Source of the DNA: Blastobasis lacticolella
Taxonomy: Eukaryota > Arthropoda > Insecta > Lepidoptera > Blastobasidae
NCBI GenBank assembly: GCA_905147135.1
Contig: LR990064.1
Coordinates: 13,162,001-13,226,000, forward strand
Direction of reading: 5' to 3'
Length of the DNA: 64,000 bases
Shown: one piece after another, positions 9,785 to 19,766 of the stretch
Position numbering within the stretch: the first letter of the stretch is position 1
Layout: the number at the start of each line of letters is the position of its first letter
The notes under the pieces: model-generated
Seen by the model: the letters and a program-made list of their open reading frames with translations, nothing else
Told to the model about the DNA's origin: nothing
The model's database searches: none
Position numbers and translations under genes: made by a program

Positions 9785-10100
9785 ATGATTAAGCTGATCC
9801 TTCTTGGTATGGCAGTATTGTCGTATCTGGCATCGGCAGTTGAAATATACGACCTAAGCGAAGCCCCGGCGTTGTTCGAGAAATTCGTGAATCAATTCAA
9901 TAAGAAGTACGAAGATGAAGAAGATAGACAACGCCATTACGACACATTTGTGGAAAAATTGATTTGGATTAATGAGAAGAACGCCAAATATGTGGAGAAT
10001 GGAGGCCAAGGAGCCTATTATGGGATCACGCCTTTTACCGATCTTACTTCAGCAGAATTCGAAAATAATCACTTGGGCTATCGTCCCAAGCAGAAATATG
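9785..10100 (+). CDS. Secreted cathepsin-propeptide (I29) inhibitor, copy 1, exon 1
   Basis: This encodes a small secreted inhibitor of papain-family cysteine proteases made of a propeptide domain alone, as in Bombyx cysteine-protease inhibitor or Drosophila crammer. I start at ATG 9785 because the signal peptide begins there (MIKLILLGMAVLSYLASA, about 18 residues) and this start is shared by all paralogs; the open frame reaches 18 codons further up but crosses a likely splice acceptor. The mature part has APALFEKFVNQFNKKY, then an ERFNIN-like helix (DRQRHYDTFVEKLIWINEKN) and the GxTxF-D-type motif YGITPFTDLT. The exon ends at a GTAAGT donor (10101) in phase 1, as in copy 2. I could not find its second exon; a SINE and a jockey tail fill the next 640 bases. 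The exon itself is intact. Confidence 0.8.
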
Positions 10101-10141
10101 GTAAGTCAGTCATCTTGCCGTTAATGGAACGGGGTCAGTCT

Positions 10142-10395
10142 TGACCATGATCCAGGATTTGGCAGATCAGGTAATTACAGTGAAACGACTGCCATCTGAC
10201 CTCCGTGACCCTGCTACCAGGGGAACCTAACCAGATTGGATCATGATTACACATTCAGTCGCCTGAATGTACAGGTTTCATCACGATGTTTTCCCTCACC
10301 GTAAGGGCATCGGTTAGAATTCAACTAATGTACAATACTCAGAAAATAGTCATGGCCGCTGCGGGATTCGAATCTGGTACCTTTCGCTTACCATA
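10142..10395 (-). mobile_element. SINE family 2, inverted, head truncated
   Basis: On the minus strand the body runs from a partial tRNA-like head (box B-like GATTCGAATC near 10365) through GACTATTTTCTGAGTATTGT and ACATTCAGGCGACTGAATGTG to GGATCATGGTCAA. It lies in the intron after I29 copy 1. The first part of the head is missing. Confidence 0.7.
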
Positions 10396-10425
10396 ACGCT
10401 CCAAGAAGAAATACGGTGAGTATTA
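10396..10425 (+). pseudogene. Scrap of an I29 exon end with splice donor
   Basis: Directly after the inverted SINE the sequence CGCTCCAAGAAGAAATACG then GTGAGT encodes R-S-K-K-K-Y-G at a donor, closely like the exon end of copy 1 (RPKQKYG, GTAAGT). It looks like a second copy of the exon/intron junction. It is short, so chance is not excluded. Confidence 0.4.
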
Positions 10426-10639
10426 AGTTGTTATTTGGGAATGTTTCATCTCAATGTCACTCGACGAGCACACTGTTTGATAAATCACACGTTTAGCTAG
10501 GTGCTGAGAGTTTCAATGCTTTACAAAGCAAAGAAAAATCGTCGCTTTTGTAGTGGTCAAAAAAGTACTCGTAGAAAAATTTATCTTTCTAAAGTTAGTC
10601 AAGTTTTGAAGTCTGCTATGGCCACACGACCGTTGCCAA

Positions 10640-10742
10640 TTAGGACAGCGCCTAAATCTATTAATAGGTATCTTCTAGGCACGCATGCTACATCTTCGAC
10701 CTCATCGTCGCTTTCCATCAGGTGAGTTGAGGCATCACAACT
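10640..10742 (+). mobile_element. jockey-like 3' tail remnant
   Basis: Reads K-S-I-N-R-Y-L-L-G-T-H-A-T-S-S-T-S-S-S-L-S-I-R in one frame and continues into CAGGTGAGTTGAGGC. This matches the end of ORF2 of the 22.2-25.1 kb jockey element ([22 protein letters not shown]). Only about 100 bases survive. Confidence 0.65.
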
Positions 10743-10999
10743 TTTCCCTACAGTGATGACCAAGCATGCTGCTTGTATGTACGTACATAGCAAATTAATA
10801 ACAAAGCTCTATACTGCATCTATACAAATGTTTGTATTTATATACTTTCTGAATTCAAGTTATCTGTGTGTGTATGAAGTATGCATTAAACCATATTCTT
10901 TTCTATTGTAGTTGTAGTTTTTCCGTGTTAGTAAAACGAATCAGGTAGGAGCAGCAAGACAATAGCAGCTAATAATATCGTTGTTGCAATAAATTATCT
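10743..10999. other. Spacer between I29 copy 1 and the leftward I29 pseudogene
   Basis: No recognised gene. A possible splice acceptor CTTTTCCCTACAG ends at about 10752, but no exon resembling the known I29 second exon follows it. Confidence 0.4.
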
Positions 11000-11340
11000 T
11001 CGTCTAGGCAACTTTAAGCCCAAGTAATTTTTACGGAACTCATCCTCAGTTAGATCAGTAAAAAGCGTGATCCCAAAATGAGCATATTCTGAAACTACAC
11101 TTTCATAAACTCTTGTGTTCATCTCCATAATCCATTTCAATTTCTCCACGAATGTCTAGAAATGGCGTTCTCTGTCTTCTTTATCTCTGTACTCTTTTGC
11201 AAATTCAATTCAAACACCTCGAACAATGATGCGTCATCGTGTACCAAGCTATGTGAGGTAGCCAGTTTTCTGGACGTTCCGATACGTTGCTTCTGTCGGA
11301 GGATTTATGTGCCGATGCCGAATACGAAAATACTGCGAGA

Positions 11341-12380
11341 GCTATATAGGTCTACAACTTAACTGATGTATCGCCTGCGTTATGAGGGGGGCAGAATGGG
11401 TGACCTCATGTGACGTTTCGGGGCTGAGCGCGGGGTCGCGGGGCAGGGAGCACAAGAGACGTTTCTCAGTGCGCCCGCGGACTGCGCACAGCGCGGTTGG
11501 TTATTTTGCTACGGACTCTCGGAATAACGCACACGAGTTTTATTTACCGATGATAAATCCCAAGGTGGAGGCTTGAAAATGTTTGCTAAAAAAGTTAATA
11601 GAAGCACAGGGGTTGCCAAAGTGTGCGCCGTGGAGAGGAAGGAGGGGCGCTGTAAGGCACTCCCACATTCTCGTCTCGATACTTAACTTAGATGTTCATA
11701 TGCACATATTAAATCATCATCATCATATCAGCCGTAAGATGCCCACTGCTGGGCATAGGCATCTCCCAGAGATCTCCACAAAGGGTATTGCGCCTTCCGC
11801 ATTCAGCTACACCTGCGATCTTTACCAGATCGTCGGCACACCTAGTGGGAGGCCTACTCACGTTGCGTCTTGCGGTTCATGATCGCCAATCCATAACTTT
11901 CCTGCCCCATAGGCCATCTGTTCTGCGAGCTATGTGCCCTGCCCGCTTGGCAATCTTTCGAGATATGTCGGTGACCTTAGTTCGCTTGCGGATTTCCTCA
12001 TTCCTGATTCGATAGCGCAATTATACTGTAAGTAAAGCCCTTTTCATCGCTCTTTGGGCGACAGTCAATATTCTTATACGGCCTACATTGAGCCATAAAA
12101 TAAATATAAAGAAAAACTTACTTTTTTGTACCGAATTAAAAATCGAGATTTAATTTTAAAAGCCATTGTCAAAGATTAGGTTTCTCGTCTCGGGATATTA
12201 TACCTAATCTTGGGACAAGTTCGGGCATAATCTCGTGTGTATTCTTTTTCCGAGGAATGTCATCAACTGACGTTTCGTGGAAGAAAATGCTCACTACCCC
12301 GCGTTCGTCCACGAAAAATCACCCTCCCACCTACCTCACCTACCGCAGGTGATATACCAGTTAAGTTGTCGACCTATAGA
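11341..12380. mobile_element. 1.04-kb non-autonomous DNA transposon with TIRs, inserted in an I29 signal peptide
   Basis: Left end TATAGGTCTACAACTTAACT and right end AGTTAAGTTGTCGACCTATA are inverted repeats; the match continues through about 36 bases (GATGTATCGCCTGCG against CGCAGGTGATATACC). A TA duplication at the edges is possible. No transposase frame is seen. Inside lies an RTE fragment. A solo end of the same family is at 2608. The flanks rejoin as one I29 gene, which independently confirms insertion. Confidence 0.7.
11700..12090 (-). mobile_element. RTE-clade 3' fragment nested in the TIR element
   Basis: On the minus strand this reads as the degraded C-terminus of an RTE ORF (RNEEIRKRTKVTDIS, KRAGHIA, LWG.KVMDW, then a DDLVKIAG-like part) and ends with GGCATCTTACGGCTGATATG plus ATG repeats. 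That is the standard lepidopteran RTE tail. Several stops are present. Confidence 0.75.
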
Positions 12381-12489
12381 CGAATCAGCATAATCATTGC
12401 TGAAGAGTTCAGCAACACAATTTAAAGCGCCTGTATATAGCCACTTTCTCACAGTAAGTGAATCTGTAATATTGTAAGGTAAGCGTTGG

Positions 12490-12770
12490 CTTACCGTAAC
12501 ACTAATAACGTTAATGAGAATATTATTTCTTTTAATTAGTAATAAATTGTGACACAACCAAATAGTAAGCAATTGGATACCCCTTGCGATGCAATCAAAG
12601 TTTAAGGGTTCCGTTCCTATAAAAAAAAACATAATGAGGAAATCTGCACATGGCCACTGAAAATGTAACCGTGATCAATTCTGGTATGGTTCCCCTGGTA
12701 ACAGGAACATGGTGGTCAAATAACAGTCGCTCTACTGCAATTACCTGATCTGTCAATATGCTGGATCATG
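12490..12770 (-). promoter_or_regulatory. Left arm of head-to-head I29 unit 2: upstream region of the leftward pseudogene
   Basis: Nearly identical to 8968-9240 and, read on the minus strand, homologous to 13040-13240. It joins directly to the start codon of the leftward pseudogene at 12397, which proves its orientation as an upstream region. The inner part contains the degenerate SINE family 2 body. Function is inferred. Confidence 0.5.
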
Positions 12771-13039
12771 GTCAAGCGACCCCAAACCTGATACGGAAAA
12801 GGCGCTAAGAAGAAAGAAGCCGTTGAATAAACTTAAATGACAGTTCTCAGTGTGACTGTGGCATATCTCCGCAATCCATGGACCACCTCGTTTCATGCTC
12901 GGCGTGCCCTAAAACTTATACAATGGAGGATTTGTTCGAGGCCAGTTCAAGATCTAGAATATTGGCAGATCAGATATTTGCGATTGAGTGACAGTTATCT
13001 GATTTATGATTCTGTTAACAGGGAAAGACCAGATTGGAT

Positions 13040-13321
13040 CCAGGTTACCCATTCAGTCGCCATATGCATGTTTCCTTCAAATTTTTTTCAATATAACAAC
13101 GTTACCCTGAAACTTTAACTACTTCATAATGCGTATCCATCGGTTTACTATTTGGTCGTGTCACAATAATTTACTAAATTTAAATAAAATATTCCCATTA
13201 ATGTTATAAGTGTTACGGTAATTTACCGTAACAAAGTATAACCTCATAATATTTTTTATTCATAAACGTGTGTTGGGGTTTTCAGCTATTTCAAATTGCG
13301 CTGCTGAAAACCTCTTTAGCA
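13040..13321 (+). promoter_or_regulatory. Right arm: conserved upstream region of I29 copy 2
   Basis: About 90 percent identical by eye to 9500-9784, with the same GTATCCATC, GTCGTGTCACAAT, ATTCCCATTAATG, TTACGGTAATTTACCGTAA and TTGGGGTTTTCAG blocks. Together with 12490-12770 it forms the arms of a palindrome centred near 12850. Confidence 0.45.
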
Positions 13322-13506
13322 ATGATTAAGCTGATCCTTCTAGGTATCGCAGTATTGTCGTATCTGGCATCGGCATATGAACCATACGACATCAACGACG
13401 CCCCGGCGTTGTTCGAGAAATTCGTACATCAATACAAAAAGACGTACGACGATGAAGAAGATAGACAAGGCCATTACAAGACGTTTGTGAAGAATTTGAT
13501 TAAGAT

Positions 13507-16084
13507 CTTCTTCTTCTTCTGCTTCAACATTTCGCCGTCCAGCTCTGGACATATGTCTCCCCCAGTATCCTCCATCCCGATCGACAGGAAGTCTCTCTCA
13601 TCCACATTTTCCCGGCCACCTTGGTGATGTCGTCGGACCATCTTGCCTTTGGTCTACCAGGGTTCCTTGTATTCGTTCTTGGCCGCCATAAAGTTAATTT
13701 CTGACTCCAGCGTCCATCCGAGCACCTCATGATATGACCAGCCCACTGCCACTTCAATCTGTCAACCCTATTCCCCACATCTTTAACACCGGTCCGCCTA
13801 CGTATCTCGATGTTCCTGATACGATCCCTTAGGGATATCCGTAGCATAGCTCTCTCCATTGCTCTCTGCGCAACCTTCAGCCTTCGCATCATGCCATATG
13901 TGAGTGTCCACGTCTCACAGCCATAGGTCAGCTTCGGTAAAATGCATTGATCGAACGCACGTGTTTTTAGATGCTGCGGCATGTTCGATTTAAAAATTGC
14001 CGCCATTTGCCCGAAACAGGCCCATCCCAAGCTGATTCTGCGCCTAACATCGTCACTATTGTCGCTGTCCATATTTATTACTTGCCCTAGGTACAGATAC
14101 TCAGTGACCACATCCAAAGGAATTCCTTCGATTTGAACATGAGGTGATATTGTCCTATTGGTTCATGTTCAAACCGACCCTCCGACATGCTTTATTCAGC
14201 GACGATAGCATGGCCTGTAATGTGTCGCGGTCCTCAGCGAAGATGACAATGTCGTCTGCGAAACGGAGATGTGTAAGGTGTTCACCATCAACCCGAATAC
14301 CGAGCTCGTCCCAATCCAAAGTCTTAAATGTATCCTCTAGTAAGTTGGTGAATAATTTGGGTGAAATGGTGTCACCCTGTCTTATTCCTCTTTCCAACTT
14401 AATAGGTCCCGTTCCTCCTGCTACATCTACTGTCATGGTAGCCTGTTCAAAGATGTTCTCCATGAGATCGATATAACGACAGTCAATGTGGCACCGAACC
14501 AGAGACTGCAGCAGCGCCCAAGTTTCAACCGTATAAAAAGCTTTCTCAAAGTCTATGAAGGCCATACAGAGAGGTAGATTATATTCCTTTGCCTTCTGTA
14601 CCATTTGTCTAACCGTATGTATATGGTCTAGCGTACTAAATCCACTGCGGAATCCAGCCTGCTCAACAGGCTGATATGCATCGAGGCGGTTCTTTATTCT
14701 GTTTGTAATGACCTTCATAAACAATTTGTAGGTGTGCCTTAGGAGAGATATTGGTCTGTAGTTACGAATATCGGTTTTTGGACCTTTCTTGTAGAGGATT
14801 CGAACCATTGCGTTTTTCCATGCCTGTGGCGATATTCCATTAAATAGACATTGGTTAAAAAGTGATTGTAACTGACTAACGCACTCTCGCCCTGCAGATT
14901 TGAGTAGTTCGATAGGTAAATTGTCATCCCCTGGTGCCTTTTTATCACTCATACACTTCATCGCCGCTTTGATTTCATAGACGCTTATTTCCGGCAGGTC
15001 CTCAGTAAATCGTCTCGTAAGTTTCGCACGTCTATCATTGGGTAAAGTTGATTCTTGAGATTTTGACGAGTATAGGTCACCGTAGAATTTCTCTACAACT
15101 CTTTGTATGCCCTCTTTGTCAGTTACCATATGACCACTATCATCTTTCAGTTGGTTAATCTGAAGTCCACCTACCTTTGAGCCATTTGTAATGTGTTTGT
15201 GGTGTTATTGTGTGTAAATAAATGTTTTCTATTCTATTCTATTCTATTCTAAGTCGACCCTCAGATAATTTTGATTTACAAAATGCCATACCCCTATTAT
15301 TTTCAAGCCCTTTGGACAAATCTTTGGTTGAAGTCTCTTCTGATACTATTTCGAGTATTTTTGGCATGCCGTTTAAATTCACAATCACCCATACCAACTC
15401 TTCCGTCCCATTCCCGCCTTTTTATTATTTGTTCCCTAGTTGACCTCGAAATTTTAGACGGCTGCCGTTGCGGTTTTCCGAGCACCTGCCTTGCTGCCTT
15501 TGTTATTGCATCTCCAATACCATGCAACATATCGTCGACATTTTGATCCAAAGGTTCTAGTTGCTCCTTAAGTAATTTGGTAACCTTGTTTTGGTACTCA
15601 TCCTCACATACCATCAAAGCAACGGGATCATATCTTATGGAGGCACGTACTTTTGTTAGTTTGACTCTCTCTAATTTAATTGGAAGGACAACTCTTGCTC
15701 TTACTAGCCGATGATCGCTACTAGTATTAAAGTTATTCAATACGGTGACATCCTGCACAATGTACTTCTTATTGCTAAAGATGTAGTCAATCTCATTCCT
15801 CGTTTTGCCCCCAGGACTCATCCACGTCCATCGCCTATGTGGTTTTTTGACAAAGAATGAGTTCATAGCATAAAGGCTATTGGCTTGCAAAAAGTTAACC
15901 AGCATATCTCCTCGAGCATTCCGTGTCCCCACCCCGAAGGGTCCAATCCAAGGTTCTTCAATTTTACTGTTACGCCCGCCAATCTTAGCGTTAAAGTCAC
16001 CAATTACCAGTGTGTAATAGCTATCGCCATCCCTGAGCGCTTTTGCTATATCGTCGTATAGTTCCTCAATCTGCGAATCGTCAC
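13507..16084 (-). mobile_element. RTE-clade non-LTR retrotransposon inserted in I29 copy 2
   Basis: A 5'-truncated RTE element flanked by an exact 11-base target duplication, TTGATTAAGAT (13496-13506 and 16085-16095). Its 3' tail is a (GAA)n run next to 13507. From the 5' side it encodes the second half of the endonuclease (LVIGDFNAKIGGRN, EIDYIFSN, SSDHRLVRA), then after a TGA and a small nested insertion the RT (NYRPISLL, CMAFIDFEKAF, RGIRQGDTISPKLF, RFADDIVIF; 15129-14155), a stop/frameshift near 14150, and the C-terminus (LKWQWAGHIMRCSDGRWSQ, GRPKARWSDDI). It is inactive. Confidence 0.9.
15184..15251 (+). mobile_element. Tiny 3'-end insertion of the CR1-like family inside the RTE element
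   Basis: About 68 bases: a GTTTGTGGTGTTATTG-type block, AATAAATG and an (ATTCT)n tail. This is the same 3' end as the element at 4485-8000. It interrupts the RTE frame between the endonuclease and RT parts, which resume in register of homology on both sides. Confidence 0.7.
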
Positions 16085-16283
16085 TTGATTAAGATAAATA
16101 AGAATAACGCCAGATATTTGGAAGCTGGAGGCCAAGGAACACATTATGAGATCACGCTTTTTACTGATCTTACTCCTTTAGAGTTTGAGGAACAATACTT
16201 GGGCGGCTATGGCCCTAACAAGAAATATGGTAAGTGCTGTCTTGGCACCCGCAACAAATTAAATTAAGAAGTAACAAGTAGGA

Positions 16284-16546
16284 GTGGCCGTGTGGTGTCC
16301 GGCAGAGTAGAATAGCACCAACCTCTTACACTCATGGGTGTCGTACAAGGAGACTAATGTTTTCGAGGCAAAAGATCTAGAGTCTCCGTATGCTGGCTTA
16401 TGGGCAGCAGCATTTTCCATTGTTATATTTAAACACTGCGATCTCCAACCCGCCTGCCAAGCGTGGAGATTATGTCAATAACCTCCCCTTTCGTGGGAGA
16501 GGCCCTAAGTCCTGCAGTGGACTGCTACGGGCTGTGATGATGATGA
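16284..16546 (+). repeat. Dispersed 250-bp repeat (family R3), copy 1
   Basis: Starts GTGGCCGTGTGGTGTCCGGC, continues GAGTAGAATAGCACCAACC, CGAGGCAAAAGATC, GCAGCATTTTCCATTGTTAT, GCCAAGCGTGGAGATTATG and CCTAAGTCCTGCAGTGGACT, and ends GGGCTGTGATGATGATG. Ten copies or fragments occur in this window in both directions. It is non-coding, with a fixed 3' end and a short ATG tail, so it is probably a SINE-like or LINE-tail element; no tRNA head is obvious. Here it sits in the I29 copy 2 intron. Confidence 0.75.
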
Positions 16547-17266
16547 AAGTCACTTTTCTTTTTGGTGACTATAATGAAACTAAACTAAAAAAGAATGTTT
16601 TGTGCCAATTTGTGCACGAGCCGCTCAACGTTTTTTGGGTCTCATAATAATCCGCGTCATGAAAGAAGAGACTTGTCAAATGGCAGTAGAGGGGATTTCG
16701 CGCAGGTAATCGCCTACTAAGCAAGTCGAACCACGTGACCCGCCAAGTCTCTTCTTATTTGACACTAGTTGTATAATCTCTTAAAAGTGTTATGTTTCTT
16801 GTACTCGTTGACGTAAGATAACCGGAGGCACCCACTGTGAGGGATTCCATGCCATTATACGTAAGAAAGCGACCTCGCTACTACAGCGCATGCGTAACAG
16901 TCGGAACAGTATCATGAATATTTTTTTTTTTTGTAAATGATACTTGCTCTACCAGACTGTCCCATCCAAAGACACTGGGTAGAGGTGGTTGTTGGTATAT
17001 AGTAAAATTATTTTAAAATAACACGATTTCAATACTAATGTAATAAGCACAAATTGTTGCTAAAATGTTACTAATAATGTATCCTGGATCAAGTTATCTG
17101 AATTATTGTATTTTTCTCTTAAACAGTAAAGTATAATGAAGTACTTTCTATTTAGCGGAATTGATTTTTAAATCGTCATGTGCAACTGATGAAAAAATAA
17201 TTCTAAAAACGCAAATCGCAATAATAAAGCTCAATATTAACATTTATTTTTCGTATTTTTTTTCAG
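16547..17266 (+). other. Remainder of the I29 copy 2 intron
   Basis: AT-rich non-coding sequence, with a T run at 16921-16932. It ends in the polypyrimidine tract and CAG acceptor at 17256-17266. I see no gene within it. Confidence 0.6.
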
Positions 17267-17349
17267 ATGACGTTAAAGAACCTGAATATTTTAATCCGAA
17301 TTGGTAACAACACTTTATTACCACCAAGTAAAATAAAAAAAATCCCATA

Positions 17350-17530
17350 CCCCACCCTTTTATTTTTTTTATTAGCCAGGCATTTGACTTAGCTAGGCTT
17401 TAGACCACCTCACCTGGTGGTAAGTGACGATGCGGCCGATGATGGAGCATGCCTGTCTAGGAACAGCCTATGCACCCTTGAAGGCCCTTAAGAAACCGGC
17501 TGATAATCTTGTTTCAATGTGTGATGGGGA
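17350..17530 (-). mobile_element. jockey-like 3' tail, inverted, plus RTE tail scrap
   Basis: On the minus strand: CATGCTCCATCATCGGCCGC, then CACCAGGTGAGGTGGTCTAA and CAAATGCCTGGCTAATAAA, matching the 3' end of the 22.2-25.1 kb jockey family. The following GGCATGTCCAGCAGTGGACT is a scrap of an RTE-like tail. Confidence 0.65.
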
Positions 17531-17997
17531 AGGCATGTCCAGCAGTGGACTAGTAATAGACTGATCATGATGATGGATCATCGAACATATCTATTTTGAA
17601 AATATCATCATCATCAGGTGGTATGTGTCGGTTGTGCTCCCAAGCAGCACGCGAGGGCCCGGGGTCCGCCTTCCTACTATTCTTGGCCCACTTGAGCTTA
17701 TTGGCATATGTTAGAAAAGTGGATAAAGCGTAATTATATGATATTAATTAGGGTGGCCTAGTATTTAAAAAAAAAACTAAGGGTGTAAAGCTGAATTAAA
17801 TAAAAATAGGGCTAATTAGTTAATTATACAATTACTATTTATTCAGGACAGCCGAAGCATAGGTATTTACACATCACAGATAATACTAAATTACATAGGC
17901 AAATGACAATATATTCTGAACATAATTAAACATATCAAAATACTAATTTACATATTTATCTTTAGGTAAATGAAGGACAGCGGCTTAATCGCCTGAT

Positions 17998-18354
17998 AAA
18001 AATCTTGGCGTTAATGTCTCGGTTGTGCTCTCGACAACGAAGGCCCGGGGGCCGCCTTGACCATGATCCAGGTTTTGGCGATCAGGTAATTACAGTGGAG
18101 CGACTACCATCTGACCTCCGTGACCCTGCTACCAGGGGAACCTGACCAGATTGGATTATGGTTACAAATTCAGTTGCCTGAATTTGCAGATTTTATTACG
18201 ATGTTTTACCGCACTGTAAGAGCATCGGTTAGTATTCAACTAATGTACATAACTCAGAAAAGAGTCATTGGTACATGGCCGTAGTGGGATTCGAACCCGG
18301 TACCTCTCGCTTACGAGTCAGATACCTTAACCACTCCGCCACCGACGCCCCTAA
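17998..18354 (-). mobile_element. SINE family 2, near full-length, inverted
   Basis: On the minus strand the tRNA-like head GGCGTCGGTGGCGGAGTGGT carries box A, and GGTTCGAATCC is box B. The body holds TGACTCTTTTCTGAGTTATG, then a central block with TGGTCAGGTTCCCCTGGTAGC and GGATCATGGTCAAGGCGG, ending ACATTAACGCCAAGATTTT. It is the best copy for defining the family. The head resembles a Ser/Leu-type tRNA but fuses into the SINE body, so it is not a tRNA gene. Confidence 0.85.
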
Positions 18355-18477
18355 ATAAAAACACATTATTAGAATTATGCGAACAGTAGCTATATACCTA
18401 GTTAATAGAAAATATTTATTTAGAGTAGAAAGCCAATTTGCTTGCTTCTCATTTCGCGGCAAATTCACTTTTGAATA

Positions 18478-19535
18478 TTGCAGGAAAAACTCCACCCATC
18501 TCACCCCATACATCAGAAAGAGATATTTAAAACCCTGCGGAATCTGGACGTGAGCAAGGCTAAAGGACCTGGTGGTATACCAGCCATAGTTTTGCGTAGA
18601 TGTGCGCCTGAGTTGTCTCTTATTCTCACGCACCTGTATCGCCTCTCACTTGAGACTGGTATTGTACCTAAGTAATGGAAGCTCGCCAATGTACAGCCCA
18701 TGTCCAAAGAGGACAGTCACGCAGATCCTGTCAACTACCGCCCTATTTCGGTCACCTTCTCTGTAAGTAGTACTGTAGTTCAATGTTCCCGTAACGTTGA
18801 ACACCGCAACAAGTGCAGGCGCATCGCGGGGGCTGCGTTATCCAGAGATCGCATTACGCGTCGTCATGAAACCACGACCACTTTGCCATGAGTGAACGAC
18901 TGAGGAGGAGGACTCTGTGAGATAAGGTAAGGAGCGTGCATTGAAAAAGAAACTCCTTGCGCATCTTAAAGGTCGTGGTCGGTCGACTGGGGACCATCTG
19001 GTGTATACCACTCATATATGGAGAGAGGCCATTCAGTAGCATGGCGAGACCACTACTGTGTCTATTGATATCTCTAAGGTCTTTGACAGGGTTTAGAATG
19101 CAGCCCTTTTAAGCAAGCCTCCCTCATTTGGTATTCCTGTTGGCTTTTGCATCTGTATATCGGATTATCTGAGTGGACGAATCTTATGGTATGGAATGGT
19201 TAGGTACTCGTCTTATCTTCAGTCTATCGACGCGGGTGTTCCTCAGGGGTCGGTTCTGTCTGCGACACTTTTCCTGCTGGATATTAACGATTTGCTTGTA
19301 GCTGGTTACTTTTGGTACTCAGACGACGGCACAGTAACGACGTTCAGTCTTGTGCGAAAGGCCAAGGCCAAGGTTGGTAGTTTGAACGAAGCTCTCTAGG
19401 CAGTCTCCGATTAACACGAAGCCAACCTAGCGGCGTTCTGCGCTACCAAAACACAGGCATGTTTGTTTTCCGCCAAACGGAGTCCATTCCATCTAGCTCC
19501 GACTTTCCGGAATCGTGCCATGTCAATATTTACAA
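18478..19535 (+). mobile_element. jockey-like RT fragment
   Basis: Same family as the 22.2-25.1 kb element. Readable pieces include EIFKTLRNLDVSKAKGPGGI, LETGIVPK, NYRPISVT, AGVPQGSVLSATLFLL and a YSDDGTVT version of the YADD catalytic box. Stops and frameshifts occur throughout. The endonuclease and the extreme 3' end are missing. Confidence 0.8.
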
Positions 19536-19766
19536 GATTAATAGAGTAGGTATATACTAAGTATAAACGTTGGGGAAAGTATTTGAACTGAGTTTTAGTA
19601 TGAATTAGATTTGTACCCGTTCCGTGTCACGTATTTATTTCTACTCAACTCAACTCAATTGCATTTAGATAGGTATCATAGACGTTGAAAATGTAAAATA
19701 CTGGAATAAACCTTGATTTATTTGGTGATAGTATAGTAATTAGACAGTATCTAATTTTATTAGAAT
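19536..19766. other. Short AT-rich spacer
   Basis: No recognised feature. Confidence 0.5.

Larger units (their letters stand above)
11000..12397 (-). pseudogene. I29 inhibitor pseudogene, leftward partner of copy 2, split by a transposon
   Basis: The start codon is at 12397 on the minus strand, in the same context as its sisters (CTGAAGAG...ATGATTATGCTGATT). After seven codons the reading runs into the TIR element 11341-12380. Past it the gene resumes: end of the signal peptide (AVFSYSASAH), RPENWLPHIAWY as in the genes at 27.4 and 33.6 kb, DDASLFEVFE, then after a frameshift AKEYRDKEDRERHF, an in-frame TAG, and TFVEKLKWIMEMN...FGITLFTDLTEDEFRKNYLG ending near 11000. So it carries an insertion of about 1.04 kb, about two frameshifts and one stop. 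It is dead, but its promoter arm at 12490-12770 is preserved. Confidence 0.8.
13322..17307 (+). pseudogene. I29 inhibitor copy 2, complete two-exon gene interrupted by an RTE insertion
   Basis: Exon 1 begins at ATG 13322 with signal peptide MIKLILLGIAVLSYLASA and continues to 13506. It resumes after the insertion at 16096 and ends at 16229 with a GTAAGT donor, phase 1. Exon 2 is 17267-17307 after a TTTTTTTTCAG acceptor; it adds D-D-V-K-E-P-E-Y-F-N-P-N-W and a stop, with AATAAA about 25 bases later. The host reading frame is otherwise free of stops and frameshifts, with DAPALFEKFVHQYKKTY, DRQGHYKTFVKNLIKI, YEITLFTDLT and LGGYGPNKKY visible. The parts are described separately here because the insertion breaks the gene. 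It could still be made only if the insertion is spliced out, for which I see no signals, or if another allele lacks it. Confidence 0.85.

Noticed and set aside
13507..13627. C-terminal extension of I29 copy 2 in the open frame
   Set aside because: From 13507 on the frame reads the antisense of the RTE tail (GAA repeat and C-terminal codons).
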